Assembly: GCA_965203215.1 (NCBI GenBank)
Contig: CBDBBY010000001.1
Span: forward strand, 3,162,001-3,226,000
From: CBDBBY01 sp965203215
GTDB lineage: Bacteria; Pseudomonadota; Alphaproteobacteria; Rhodobacterales; Rhodobacteraceae
DNA: 64,000 nt
Direction of reading: 5' to 3'
Below are positions 26,091-34,903 of this stretch, one piece after another (position 1 is the first letter of the stretch; every line of letters starts with the position of its first letter). Made by a program: the position numbers and the translations under genes. The notes under the pieces are model-generated. The model was not told the origin of the DNA, did no database searches, and saw only the letters and a list, made by a program, of their open reading frames with translations.

Positions 26091-26915
26091 ATGATACCTG
26101 AGCGCATCACTACTCTGGCGGCCTATGTCGAAGAGCTGGCGTCAACCGGAAAAACCTCCTTCAGGCGCGAAGACGCGATGGAGGCTTTGGGGGTCAGCCA
26201 CGGCGCGTTTCTCGATGCGGCCGCGCGTCTCAAAAAACGGGGTCATATCTTCGCGCCGCGCCGAGGCTTCCATGTGATCACGCCCATCCGGTTTCTGAAG
26301 TGGGGCGCGCCGCCGCCAAGCTGGTACATTGATGCCATGATGAAGGAGGCGGAACGACCGTACTATGTGGCGCTTCTGAAAGCTGCGGAACTTCATGATG
26401 CGGCGCATCAGGCAGTCATGGGGTTTCAGGTTATAACCGACAAGCAGTGGAAGCCTATTCGGGCCGGACGTTCAAGACTTGCCTTCTATTTCCGCAAGGA
26501 CATCGAGCGCGTCGAACAAGGCTTGGAGCGCCGGAAGACCGACACGGGCTCGATGCTGGTTTCGTCGCCAGCGCTGACTGCGCTGGACTTGTTGCGCTAT
26601 CCCCGTGCGAGCGGCGGCGTCGATCATGCGGCGAGCGTTCTCCATGAACTTGTCGACAAGATTGAACCGGCCAAGCTGGACGCGTTGGCGTCAAAGTTTG
26701 AAAGATCCGTTGTCCAGCGCCTCGGCTACGTTCTGGAGCACTTGGGACATGACGAGCTCGCATCCGGCCTGGAGAGATTTCTTCGGAACGGCAATGTGCC
26801 GTGGGTCGAGCTTGATCCGGGCGAAGCGACTGCAATAACGTCGGACGGCGACCGAGAGCGCAACTCACGTTGGCACATCATCGTCCGTCGCCCAATCGAG
26901 GTCGACGACCAATGA
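26091..26915 (+). CDS. abiEi: Type IV toxin-antitoxin AbiEi-family antitoxin
   Basis: This 274-aa protein has an N-terminal winged HTH (KTSFRREDAMEALGVSHGAFLDAAARLKKRG read in pieces, residues about 20-50) and the AbiEi C-terminal domain (SSPALTALDLLRYPRASGG; VVQRLGYVLEHLG). AbiEi proteins repress the operon and counter the AbiEii nucleotidyltransferase toxin. The reading frame is intact, while the toxin gene directly downstream (its start overlaps this stop) is broken. It thus survives as an orphan antitoxin, perhaps because it blocks incoming AbiE-like toxins or because decay is recent. Confidence 0.88.
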   Translation: MIPERITTLAAYVEELASTGKTSFRREDAMEALGVSHGAFLDAAARLKKRGHIFAPRRGFHVITPIRFLKWGAPPPSWYIDAMMKEAERPYYVALLKAAELHDAAHQAVMGFQVITDKQWKPIRAGRSRLAFYFRKDIERVEQGLERRKTDTGSMLVSSPALTALDLLRYPRASGGVDHAASVLHELVDKIEPAKLDALASKFERSVVQRLGYVLEHLGHDELASGLERFLRNGNVPWVELDPGEATAITSDGDRERNSRWHIIVRRPIEVDDQ

Positions 26916-27180
26916 TCCCTGAAGCCAACATCGCGACATGGAGCCTGACAGCTCCGTGAGCCAAGCGAGGCAGGTAGAGCGGGATCTGATTATCTCGCGC
27001 ACTCGTCGAAATCTTCAATTACGATCTGCTGGGAACCGATCTAAGATTTAGAGGCGGTACGGCCCTCAACAAAATTATCTTCCCGGAACCCCTGCGCTAT
27101 TCGGAAGACATCGATCTCGTTCGCACATCGGCATGACCGATCGGCCCTATCCTTAATGCCTTGATGGATGTACCGGGGGC
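26912..27180 (+). pseudogene. abiEii: abiEii nucleotidyltransferase toxin, broken remnant
   Basis: The start MIPEANIATWSLTAP is typical of AbiEii but is followed by a stop near 26957. The next pieces are readable only after frameshifts: VSQARQVERDLIISR, then LRFRGGTALNKIIFPEP with RYSEDIDLVRTS, which holds the GG and D-x-D nucleotidyltransferase motif. A TGA follows at about 27136 and the C-terminal two thirds are missing. The overlap with abiEi (ATGA) is retained. Confidence 0.88.
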
Positions 27181-27218
27181 GTCATCGAGAGTGGTGCCGA
27201 AGCCGCGAACCCGGGCGC

Positions 27219-27551
27219 TTACTCCTTGCCGTTCCAAGGGACCAAGGTTTCGTAAAGCGGTGAATGCTGCTGAGCCCCGTAAATGTCCTTGTCGCCGAAT
27301 GCCCCTGACGGAGTTGTTCGCGGAACCGTCACCTTGATCGCGGCAACTCTGTCGTATTCGAAGACCGAGATCTTTTGCGTGTTGGCTAGCCCGTACATTT
27401 CCGCGATGCTTTCATTGGTTATCACTCCCAATGCCTTGACGCGCTCGTAGTCCTCCTTGGAATGAAAAAAGATGTCCAGCGTCAGCTTGAACGGCCCGGC
27501 GTTCTTGCTCCTGAGGTATTTGGCGATTTCGCCCAATTTTCGCTCGGTCAT
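27219..27551 (-). CDS. DUF4387 protein, partner of the AtuA-like protein
   Basis: This 110-aa protein matches DUF4387 (GEIAKYLRSKNAGPFKLTLD, then IFFHSKEDYERVK), which is nearly always encoded next to an AtuA/DUF1446 protein. It starts ten bases after the stop of that gene and ends the TRAP operon. It is probably the small subunit of the same enzyme. The reaction is not established. Confidence 0.85.
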   Translation of the reverse strand: MTERKLGEIAKYLRSKNAGPFKLTLDIFFHSKEDYERVKALGVITNESIAEMYGLANTQKISVFEYDRVAAIKVTVPRTTPSGAFGDKDIYGAQQHSPLYETLVPWNGKE

Positions 27552-27560
27552 CGTGCAGTC

Positions 27561-28913
27561 TCAAAGCTGTTCTACGGTTACCGGAAAAAGTTCGACAGGG
27601 CTGTCAACCTCCAAGAGGTGATAGATGCTGAACTCGAAAACCTCTCCGAGGTCGAAATCCGATGGCGAGTACGGGAAGGCGAGATTGCCGGCCACGGTCT
27701 TGCGCCCCGGATAAGGCTGGTGCAAGAGCACCCCGTGGGCAAAGGTGCAGACGGAGTGGGCGATCTGCTGCGTGTCGGCGACGACCTCACCTACGATCCC
27801 GAGCTCCTGCGGCACTGCGCCGTTGGCCTTGGGTCCCATCAAGATTCCATTTCTTCCGTAGACACGGAAATTGAGCTTGTAGGTACCGGCGGCGCAGGTA
27901 ACTCCGGCTTCAACCCGCGCCGTCGCATCGGCGATGATTTCGTCGACTCGTTCGATGAAAATCGGGTCGCGGGCGCCGGCCAGAAATAGAGACCGGTATC
28001 CGACGGATGCGGCGCCTTCGAGTTTGAGCGTGTACTGGTCCGCTTCATAAAACTTCGTGTTGGCCACTCGCACGGCGCGGTCGCTTACGGCTTCGAACGT
28101 GGTCTCGTGAAGATCGATCATGCCGCCGGGCAGATGCAGTTCCACAGGACTCTCTTTTTCGTAAAGGGTATGGGCGGCAACGGAAGCAACGGTGCAGCGG
28201 AGTTCGGGATTGGTCGGCTCGACCTCGAAGTGGTCCGCCCGGATGATGCCGAACATTGCATCGGCTCCTGATTGAGGCTCGGCAGCATAGGCTCCGCACT
28301 CGAGTATTTTGCCCATGTGGATGGCCAAGCCTTTGTCGAATCCATGCATGATCGGCAATGCTGCAATCAGTGCGGGATCGTAACTGCGCCCGGCGACAAT
28401 CACATCCGCGCCGGTGTTGAGCGCATCGATCAAGGGTTCGATACCCATCTGCGCCACGACATGGCGGCTTTGATCTATCGCTTTGCTGGTCAGGCTCTCA
28501 GGATGTTCGAAATCGCGGATCTTGCCCTTCCGGAGATATTCCTTGAGCCTCGACTTGTCGACATCGGCCGGCACGATGGCCAATTTGATGGAGAAGCCAT
28601 TTTCCCGCGCGATTTCCTTGATGATGTCGACCGTCTTGTCGACATGCGGTTTTGCGCCCGCGGTGTAAGCCGTGCCGACAATGAGGGGGATGTCGGCCTT
28701 GTGGCGCGCGGCCATCAGGACGCTCAGGTCCTTTTTCTGCGCATCGCGGCTGAGCGTGCCGTCTCCGCTGCCCAAATAATGCGGGCCTGGGTCCGTGGAG
28801 CCGGCGTCTACGGCGATTATGTGGGGCTCTCGCCGCATGCCTTCATCAATGGAACATTGAGGGAAGCCGTAGCCGAGGCCGCCGCAGGGTGTCAGTACTT
28901 TCACTTCTTTCAT
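27561..28913 (-). CDS. AtuA-like (DUF1446) acyl-CoA or organic-acid enzyme
   Basis: This 450-aa (from ATG at 28911-28913) AtuA-family protein starts with MKEVKVLTPCGGLGYGFP. The conserved DAGSTDPGPHYLGSGDG and IVGTAYTAGAKPHVD segments follow. A longer frame to 29015 would run into the TRAP permease gene, so the shorter start is chosen. AtuA was named for acyclic terpene utilisation, but many homologues sit with organic-acid transporters, as here. It is the fourth gene of a TRAP operon, so the transported acid is its probable substrate or precursor. Confidence 0.82.
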   Translation of the reverse strand: MKEVKVLTPCGGLGYGFPQCSIDEGMRREPHIIAVDAGSTDPGPHYLGSGDGTLSRDAQKKDLSVLMAARHKADIPLIVGTAYTAGAKPHVDKTVDIIKEIARENGFSIKLAIVPADVDKSRLKEYLRKGKIRDFEHPESLTSKAIDQSRHVVAQMGIEPLIDALNTGADVIVAGRSYDPALIAALPIMHGFDKGLAIHMGKILECGAYAAEPQSGADAMFGIIRADHFEVEPTNPELRCTVASVAAHTLYEKESPVELHLPGGMIDLHETTFEAVSDRAVRVANTKFYEADQYTLKLEGAASVGYRSLFLAGARDPIFIERVDEIIADATARVEAGVTCAAGTYKLNFRVYGRNGILMGPKANGAVPQELGIVGEVVADTQQIAHSVCTFAHGVLLHQPYPGRKTVAGNLAFPYSPSDFDLGEVFEFSIYHLLEVDSPVELFPVTVEQL

Positions 28914-28935
28914 CGTAGCATCCAATTCAGTTGAT

Positions 28936-30219
28936 TCATTTGGACATGAGGCTGGGCAGCCAAGTGGACAAGAACGGCACATAGGCGACAAGGCCAAGGA
29001 CAGCGAGCTGCGCAAAGAAAAACGGCGTGATCTCTCGGATCACTTCGGTCAGCGGCGCTTTGGACATGTTCGTGACCATGAACAGGATTATGCCCACGGG
29101 CGGCGTCAAAAGCGCTATTCCGAGGCACAAGACAAAGACCGGGGCAAAATGCAGAGGGTCAATGCCGACCGCTACGGTCAGCGGAAAGAGGACGGGCACG
29201 AATATGAAGATCATCCCCACCGTGTCCAGAGCGCAGCCGATGATCAGGAGGAATATTATGATCAAGAGCATGACCAGGTGCGGGTCGGTCGTAATCGATG
29301 TGATCAATTGCACCAGGTCGTGGCCCATGCCGGTCGTAACAACCACCCAGCTGAAGAACGATGCGGGAGCGATAAGGATCAGAAGCGTCCCCGCGCCTTG
29401 GCTGGTCTGGACAATCAATGCCCAAAGCTCGCGCAGCGATATTTCGCGATAGATCATTGAGACAAGCAACGCATAGAGGAAGGCGATGACGCCCGTTTCC
29501 GTTACCGTCACCACGCCGAACAGGATGCCGCCGATCACGATCGCCGGCATCGCCAGAGCCAAGAGGCTGCGAATGGTTGCTTGCGCTATCTCGCTTGCGG
29601 TCGCCAGTCGTCCGGCGCGCGGATAGCCCCGAGCAATGCTGAGCCAAAAAGAGATTGCCATAAGCGCAAGACCCAGAAGCACGCCCGGAACCGCTCCGGC
29701 CAGGAACAGTTGCCCGATGGGAAGCTCCATCATCACGCCGATCAGAATCATGACGATGCTCGGCGGAATAATATGGCCGATGGTTGACGAGGCCGCCGTT
29801 ACCGCCGCCGCATAAGCGCCGGAATAGCCCTCCTTCTTCATTGCCGGGATCAGCACGCTGCCTATGGCCGAGGTGTCGGCGGTGCAGGATCCCGACACGC
29901 CGGCAAAGAACATGCTGCCCGCAATATTCACTTTGGAAAGGCTGCCGGGGACCCGGCCGATCAGCACGCGAGCAAATTCCAGAAGCCGGTTCGTCAGTCC
30001 GCCAGCCGTCATTACCGCTCCTGCGAAGTAGAACATCGGAATGGCCATCAACCCGTAGTGCTCCAGGCCCGCGACCATTTGCAACGGAAGCAACGCCGCG
30101 AGCCGAAATTGGTCGGTCACGAACAAGAAGAAAGTCGCCGCAATCCCCATTGAGAACGTGACCGGCATGCCGACCAGCATCAGAAACAAGAGCGCGGAGA
30201 ACAGGATGAAGATGTCCAA
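28936..30219 (-). CDS. dctM: TRAP transporter large permease (DctM type)
   Basis: This is the 12-span inner-membrane subunit (427 aa) of a sodium- or proton-driven TRAP importer. Family landmarks include PMFYFAGAVMTAGGLTNRLL, GSCTADTSAIGSVLIPAM and IIPPSIVMILIGV; the C-terminal FVLCLGIALLTPPVGIILFM is also typical. The open frame begins with TTG at 30217-30219, directly after the small permease gene with a five-base gap. No better-supported ATG exists before the first conserved segment. Confidence 0.93.
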   Translation of the reverse strand: MDIFILFSALLFLMLVGMPVTFSMGIAATFFLFVTDQFRLAALLPLQMVAGLEHYGLMAIPMFYFAGAVMTAGGLTNRLLEFARVLIGRVPGSLSKVNIAGSMFFAGVSGSCTADTSAIGSVLIPAMKKEGYSGAYAAAVTAASSTIGHIIPPSIVMILIGVMMELPIGQLFLAGAVPGVLLGLALMAISFWLSIARGYPRAGRLATASEIAQATIRSLLALAMPAIVIGGILFGVVTVTETGVIAFLYALLVSMIYREISLRELWALIVQTSQGAGTLLILIAPASFFSWVVVTTGMGHDLVQLITSITTDPHLVMLLIIIFLLIIGCALDTVGMIFIFVPVLFPLTVAVGIDPLHFAPVFVLCLGIALLTPPVGIILFMVTNMSKAPLTEVIREITPFFFAQLAVLGLVAYVPFLSTWLPSLMSK

Positions 30220-30224
30220 CCCTG

Positions 30225-30731
30225 TCAGCCCTGCTGCTGCTCAAGCGTTCCCGGAAAATAGTACCGTTTCACTTGCCTTACGAATACGCGGATGCACTGC
30301 AGCACGATGATGCTTCCGACAATCGGCACCACAACGAACAGGACATCTCGGTTGAACGGCAGAGTGTCGTACACCGCCGCCGACTGCAGCTCGATGATTC
30401 TTCCGCTCTTCGCAATGACAAGCACTAGGAACGCCGCCGAGGCCAGAGTAATCGCCGGGAGCAGGATTCGCTGTATGGAGATCGGCAGGAACTGCTCGGA
30501 GAATTCCACCCGGATCTGGTTTTCATCACGAACGCCCGCCGCGCCGCCGAACCAGATTGCCCAGACGAACAAGAACATCGCCATCGGCGTCGCCCAGACG
30601 ATTGAGCTCTGCAGAAAGTACCGAAAGACGATCTGCAGACACAGCACCAGCATCATGCCCATGAAGGCCAGCGCGCCAAGATTGTCGAGCGCGCGGTCAA
30701 GAATAAAAATGAGGCGTTTCAACGCAGCCAT
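30225..30731 (-). CDS. dctQ: TRAP transporter small permease (DctQ type)
   Basis: This 168-aa protein has four hydrophobic spans and the DctQ signature region VFRYFLQSSIVWATPMAMFL followed by VWAIWFGGAAGVRDENQIRV. It bridges the binding protein and the large permease. It lies 63 bases downstream of dctP and five bases before dctM. Confidence 0.93.
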   Translation of the reverse strand: MAALKRLIFILDRALDNLGALAFMGMMLVLCLQIVFRYFLQSSIVWATPMAMFLFVWAIWFGGAAGVRDENQIRVEFSEQFLPISIQRILLPAITLASAAFLVLVIAKSGRIIELQSAAVYDTLPFNRDVLFVVVPIVGSIIVLQCIRVFVRQVKRYYFPGTLEQQQG

Positions 30732-30794
30732 CCAACGCGCAAGCTTGATGGAAGCCGGGCCGCTTCGGCATGCGCCGTGCGGCCCGGGCCTTGA

Positions 30795-31799
30795 TCAGTT
30801 GCGGTATTCGTCGAGCTGCGCTTGGATTCGCGCCATCATCCCGGCATCCCACTGGTCGTCGGCTTCCATTTGATCCCAGACGCCGCGAGCGATTTCAATG
30901 AACGGACCCTTGTCGACCTCGATCACTTCCATGCCGTTCTCTTGCACTGCGGCGAAGCCCTCTTCCATTGAGGCAGCCAATTCGGCATCGCTGAATTCCG
31001 CCGCAATCTTCAAGCCGTCTTCGACCGCGGCTCGCAATTCGTCGGACCATCCGTCCATCATGGCGCTGCCGGAAAACAGCATCCAGGCCCCGAAGGCGTG
31101 GTCGGTCTTCGAATAGTATTTCTGGATTTCGTACAAGCCGCGCGGATACACGACTTCAATGCCGTTGTCTTGGCCCTCGACCAATCCGGTCTTCACCGAA
31201 GTGAAGAATTCAGAGAACGGCATGGGGGTCGAGACCGTGCCCATCGCTCCGAAGAACGCGGCAAACGGCGGCGAGCCGGGCACGCGCATTTTCAAGCCGC
31301 GCAGATCCTCCGGCGTTCGGACGGGCGTGTTCGCCGTCGTGATCGCCCGCGGCGAGCGGGACCCCATGTAGCCGATGATTTCCGCGCCGCCGACAGCGAA
31401 CTCCGCCGACATTTCAGCAAACAGCGGGCTCGACAGGAACTTGATGAACTCATCCTGATTCTGGAACACGTACGGCGCCGACAGAGCGTTGAAGTTCCGC
31501 CCTTCCTCCAGCAAGGTCGGCTGCGTCGCGGTGCCTTGGTAGAAATCCAGCGTGCCGAGCTTGAGCATTTGCAGCATCTCTTGGCCGCTGCCGAGCTGCT
31601 GGGCCGGAAACAGTTCAACCGTGTATTCGCCGCCCGTCGCCTCGTTCACGTGCGCCGCGAATTTCTCGGCCGCGCGGAAGGCGAGCGACTGGTTCGACAC
31701 CAGCAGCCCCATCCGAAGCGTGTCCGCCGACGCGGCGCCGGAAATTGCCATCGTCGTTGCGAGCGCGGCGCCCGCGACAAGTGCGGTATATTTTTTCAT
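30795..31799 (-). CDS. dctP: TRAP transporter substrate-binding protein (DctP type)
   Basis: The protein is 334 aa from ATG at 31797-31799; ATG at 31803-31805, two codons upstream, is equally possible because GGAG overlaps the region. The signal peptide is MKKYTALVAGAALATTMA with cleavage after ASA, before DTL. Mature features are typical of DctP: SNQSLAFRAAEKFAAHVNE, GLKMRVPGSPPFAAFFGAMG, with the Arg that pairs with a ligand carboxylate, and PMPFSEFFTSVKTGLVEGQD. The ligand is therefore an organic acid. It is the first gene of the operon, divergent from a GntR regulator. Confidence 0.92.
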   Translation of the reverse strand: MKKYTALVAGAALATTMAISGAASADTLRMGLLVSNQSLAFRAAEKFAAHVNEATGGEYTVELFPAQQLGSGQEMLQMLKLGTLDFYQGTATQPTLLEEGRNFNALSAPYVFQNQDEFIKFLSSPLFAEMSAEFAVGGAEIIGYMGSRSPRAITTANTPVRTPEDLRGLKMRVPGSPPFAAFFGAMGTVSTPMPFSEFFTSVKTGLVEGQDNGIEVVYPRGLYEIQKYYSKTDHAFGAWMLFSGSAMMDGWSDELRAAVEDGLKIAAEFSDAELAASMEEGFAAVQENGMEVIEVDKGPFIEIARGVWDQMEADDQWDAGMMARIQAQLDEYRN

Positions 31800-31984
31800 C
31801 GTCATCTCCGTTGTTCCCTCTGACCGGTATGTTTCGTGGCGGCTCCTCCGCATTCGGAGTTCTGCTTGCCGAAGTTCCACGTCAACTCCTTGACCTCGAT
31901 CATTAGAGCATATTATTTGTACGGACAACCGTGCATTTGCTTCTTGCGCATGCGATTCAAATCGACACAGAGACAACCGGATCC
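31800..31984. promoter_or_regulatory. Divergent promoter region between dctP and the GntR gene
   Basis: This 185-base intergenic region separates the regulator and transporter starts, so it should hold both promoters and the regulator's operator. The segment TTATTTGTACGGACAA at about 31911-31926 lies close to the regulator start and contains a TTGT/ACAA symmetry that may be part of an operator. Confidence 0.35.
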
Positions 31985-32728
31985 ATGACTCTCGGCAGCC
32001 CGAAATACCGCCAGATCGCCAATCGGATGGTGTCGGAAATGCGCAACGGCACATACGAGGTCGGGGACAGGCTGCCTACGGAGCACCGGCTTATGGCCGC
32101 CTTCGGCGTGAGTCGGCACACGGTCCGGCAAGCCACGCAGTTGCTCAAGCAAATGGGCGTAATCGAAGCCCATCAGGGCAAGGGATCGGTAGTGGTTTCG
32201 AAGCCTTCGCCGCCGGAGTTCGTAGAACGCGTGCATAGTGTCGAAGCGCCCGTCGACAAAGGGACTAATGTCAACCGTCGGCTGATTCAGAAACGGATCG
32301 TTCGCGCAAACACCGAATTGGCCGATGCCTTCGGCTGCGACACCGACCGGGACTTTCTGGAGCTGCAGTATCTGCGCAACATTGTTCAGAAGACCGAGCT
32401 CCCGGCGGTGTTCTTGAAGGTCTGGATCGATCCAATGTTCGGATCGATTGCGAGTTTGTTGGAGACCGAAGGCGGAACGACCCGTGATGCGATCATCGAT
32501 GTGATGAAACGCCGGTATGAATTCGAAACGGCAGCTATTCGGCAGAACGTTTCGGCTTGCGCCTTGGACGAGGCGGCCGCCGACATTCTGGACAGGCCCG
32601 TGGGCGAATGCGCTCTGCGGATCGAAAGGCGGTACTACCAGAGTTCCGCCACGAACCCGCATATTCGAACCGTTTCCATCTGCCGCCACGAATTGCTGAG
32701 CATCGAGTCATATTTCCAGACGATCTGA
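31985..32728 (+). CDS. GntR/HutC-family (UTRA) regulator of the TRAP operon
   Basis: This 247-aa regulator has a winged HTH at residues about 10-75 (YRQIANRMVSEMRNGTYEVG then LPTEHRLMAAFGVSRHTVRQA) and a C-terminal UTRA effector domain ending SICRHELLSIESYFQTI. ATG at 31985 is chosen because the fold begins there; an in-frame start at 31931 adds 18 unconserved residues. It is divergent from dctP across ~185 bases and likely represses that operon. The last ~35 codons and the DNA after the stop are duplicated near 36538. Confidence 0.87.
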   Translation: MTLGSPKYRQIANRMVSEMRNGTYEVGDRLPTEHRLMAAFGVSRHTVRQATQLLKQMGVIEAHQGKGSVVVSKPSPPEFVERVHSVEAPVDKGTNVNRRLIQKRIVRANTELADAFGCDTDRDFLELQYLRNIVQKTELPAVFLKVWIDPMFGSIASLLETEGGTTRDAIIDVMKRRYEFETAAIRQNVSACALDEAAADILDRPVGECALRIERRYYQSSATNPHIRTVSICRHELLSIESYFQTI

Positions 32729-32830
32729 TGTCTGCCGGCAGAATTGGCGCAACTGGTCCAATTACGAGCAAGCCTGTCCGCATATTCAGGCTCTTGAAAC
32801 GTCGCCGTTTGCGTCTCCGAAAGGAAATGT
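32630..32830 (+). repeat. Direct repeat, copy 1: 3' end of the GntR gene plus IS5 fragment
   Basis: From about 32630 the sequence (end of the GntR gene, stop codon, and about 100 bases beyond) reappears at about 36538-36750 in the same orientation with scattered mismatches. Matching blocks include ACGAACCCGCAT, GAGTCATATTTCCAGACGA and GAGCAAGCCTGTCCGCAT. The two copies bracket the Fic gene, a repeat cluster and the multicopper oxidase. Confidence 0.8.
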
Positions 32831-32935
32831 GGAACTACAAATGCGAGATCTACAAGCCGCGGAACGGAATCGAAAAGCTATTCCGTAGACTCAATGGCTG
32901 TCGAGTTAGACACAACGAAAATTGCCGCCAACTGG
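32770..32935 (+). pseudogene. IS5-type transposase C-terminal relic
   Basis: The reading WNYKCEIYKPRNGIEKLFRR then LNGC is a decayed version of the IS5/IS427-type end (DRETYKLRNEIERLFRRFKG in the intact copy at 36868). Only about 35 codons are recognisable; the remaining frame is broken. Confidence 0.65.
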
Positions 32936-32996
32936 CATTTCGCAAGCTTCCGACGCAAACAGATCAAATCAGTAGCACTCCTTTGACGACGAATGA

Positions 32997-34154
32997 TTAT
33001 TTGCGAGCAAATTCATCTGCGTTTTCTGAATCCGATTCAAGATTGGAAAGGAGATCGACCAGCGGAGCGTTGACAAAATATTTGCTGTTTCCCTTTTTGT
33101 ATTCTATCAACAAATTAGCTTGCGATAGTTTTTCCAAATACTTTGAAGAGGTTTGCCGAGATATTTTTAAATCACTCGCCAGAAAATCAATCCTTGTATA
33201 TGGATGTCTGAACAGGCTATTGAGAAGATCTTGCGAATAAATTGACTTAAGGTTGCTTCGAATTTCCGTTTTGTATCTCGACATGAGAATCTTGATCCCT
33301 TCGATGAGTTGTATTGTATCGATTGAAGTCGAAGTCACAGCATCAAGGATATAAAGGACCCACGGCTCCCAATTCTTATCAATTCGTACCGATTGCAGCA
33401 ATCGATAGTATTCGGACTTGGTATCGTTGATTGCTCTGCTAAGATAGAGAATGGGAATGTTAAGCAAACCAACCTTCGTAAGGTAAAGCACATTAAGGAT
33501 TCTCCCAATGCGCCCGTTTCCGTCCGGAAAAGGATGTATGCTCTCAAATTGATGATGAATTATGGCCATCTTCACCAATGGGTCCAATTCGTCTTCACTG
33601 TCGATATCGGTGTTGATGAATTTCTCCAATGCTTGCATGTAAGCGAGGACTTCGTATGCGGACTGCGGCGGTACATATACGACTTTTTTAGTGACCCCAT
33701 GAATTAGTTTTGTTCCGGGCGTTTCTCTGAAGCCGCCGTTTGTTTGCTTTAGGTGCTGGAACATCTTGATCAACACATTGTTCGTTATCAAACCATCTCG
33801 GCGCTGCATTTGCCTAAAACCCAAATTAAGGGCAGTTGCATATCGACGAACTTCCTTTGCTGCGCCAGTTGCGCCAGATTCAGGAAATAAACTGGCTTGG
33901 AAAAGCTCATCATGCGTCGTTACAATATTCTCGATCTCGGAACTTGATTTTGCTTCTTGCAAAAAAAGAGTGCTGATCAATATTCCTTGGTTCGGAATTG
34001 ACGTTGCAACTCCTTTCAATTCGGCCAAGTGGCGGTTTGCCTTTGCCGCTGCCTTCAGTACTGCCCTCGTTTCGAGGTCTTGCTTAGGCGGCAGTTCGGG
34101 AATCTCAAATGTAGGATTCGTCACGTCATGCGTATCGGTAAGGGTTATTTGCAT
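32997..34154 (-). CDS. Class II Fic protein with C-terminal winged helix
   Basis: This 385-aa Fic protein has the autoinhibitory motif SSEIEN at residues 71-76 and the catalytic loop HPFPDGNGR at residues 207-215, both intact, so it is a self-inhibited AMP-transferase of class II. The C-terminal ~90 residues form a winged HTH (YTRIDFLASDLKISRQTSSKYL), common in this subgroup and likely DNA-binding. There is no partner antitoxin gene, in line with intramolecular inhibition. The gene is strikingly AT-rich compared with the flanking TRAP operon, indicating transfer. Confidence 0.9.
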   Translation of the reverse strand: MQITLTDTHDVTNPTFEIPELPPKQDLETRAVLKAAAKANRHLAELKGVATSIPNQGILISTLFLQEAKSSSEIENIVTTHDELFQASLFPESGATGAAKEVRRYATALNLGFRQMQRRDGLITNNVLIKMFQHLKQTNGGFRETPGTKLIHGVTKKVVYVPPQSAYEVLAYMQALEKFINTDIDSEDELDPLVKMAIIHHQFESIHPFPDGNGRIGRILNVLYLTKVGLLNIPILYLSRAINDTKSEYYRLLQSVRIDKNWEPWVLYILDAVTSTSIDTIQLIEGIKILMSRYKTEIRSNLKSIYSQDLLNSLFRHPYTRIDFLASDLKISRQTSSKYLEKLSQANLLIEYKKGNSKYFVNAPLVDLLSNLESDSENADEFARK

Positions 34155-34172
34155 CGTAAGCTGTTTTCCGTT

Positions 34173-34840
34173 TCAGTTCCGCACTTGGCTGAGGCTTTTC
34201 ACTCTGGAGTTCCTTTTTATCGGCGTCTTCGGCTTGGTCTGGAAGCGGGCGTCTGCCGGCGTACAGTCCGTGTCCGAGTAAAATTCACCACACTTAGGCC
34301 CCGTATGTGCCTGCATCTGGCGAATGAACGCGCGATCATGGCTCCATTCGAGCGGACGGCCCGAAGCGATGACCGGCATGTTAACGTAATTAACATACGA
34401 AGGGTCGTATGTTAACGAATCCGAGAATCTTTAACACATGGCGGCTCGTATGTTAACGATTTGCCCTTTCGTTAACACAGCAGTCCGATGAGCCTTGCTT
34501 TCACGCAGCCTTCGCCCGACCCGGAGGAGTGCATCTGACGCCTTGGCCGCTTGTGTTTGATCTCCAGTGATTGCCTTTCCCATCAAGGTCCGTCCGGCGA
34601 ATGAACGCGCGATCATGGCTCCATTCGAGCGGACGGTCCGAAGCGATGACCGGCAGTTGCTGCCGGCATGTTAACGTAATTAACATACGAAGGGTCGTAT
34701 GTTAACGAATCCGAGAATCTTTAACACATGGCGGCTCGTATGTTAACGATTTGCCCTTTCGTTAACATAGCAGTCCGATGAGCCTTGCTTTCACGCAGAC
34801 TTTGCCCAACCCGGAACTGTGGATCTCAACTGGAAGCAGC
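34173..34840 (-). repeat. Repeat cluster 1: two ~277-bp units with TATGTTAAC palindromes
   Basis: Two near-identical units are in tandem. The marker CCATTCGAGCGGAC occurs at 34344 and 34621, a period of 277 bases. Each unit holds three consecutive inverted repeats built on TATGTTAAC (first unit about 34378-34398, 34405-34440 and 34447-34482). A minus-strand mini-ORF lies between blocks (34431-34616, GKAITGDQTQAAK). The same organisation is found in cluster 2 at 40.5-41.6 kb. No known repeat family fits. Confidence 0.8.
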
Positions 34841-34903
34841 TTGGGGGACCCGCTGCCTAGGCGTCAAGGCGGATTCGCAAAAATGGGTGAACACAGACAG
34901 CCA

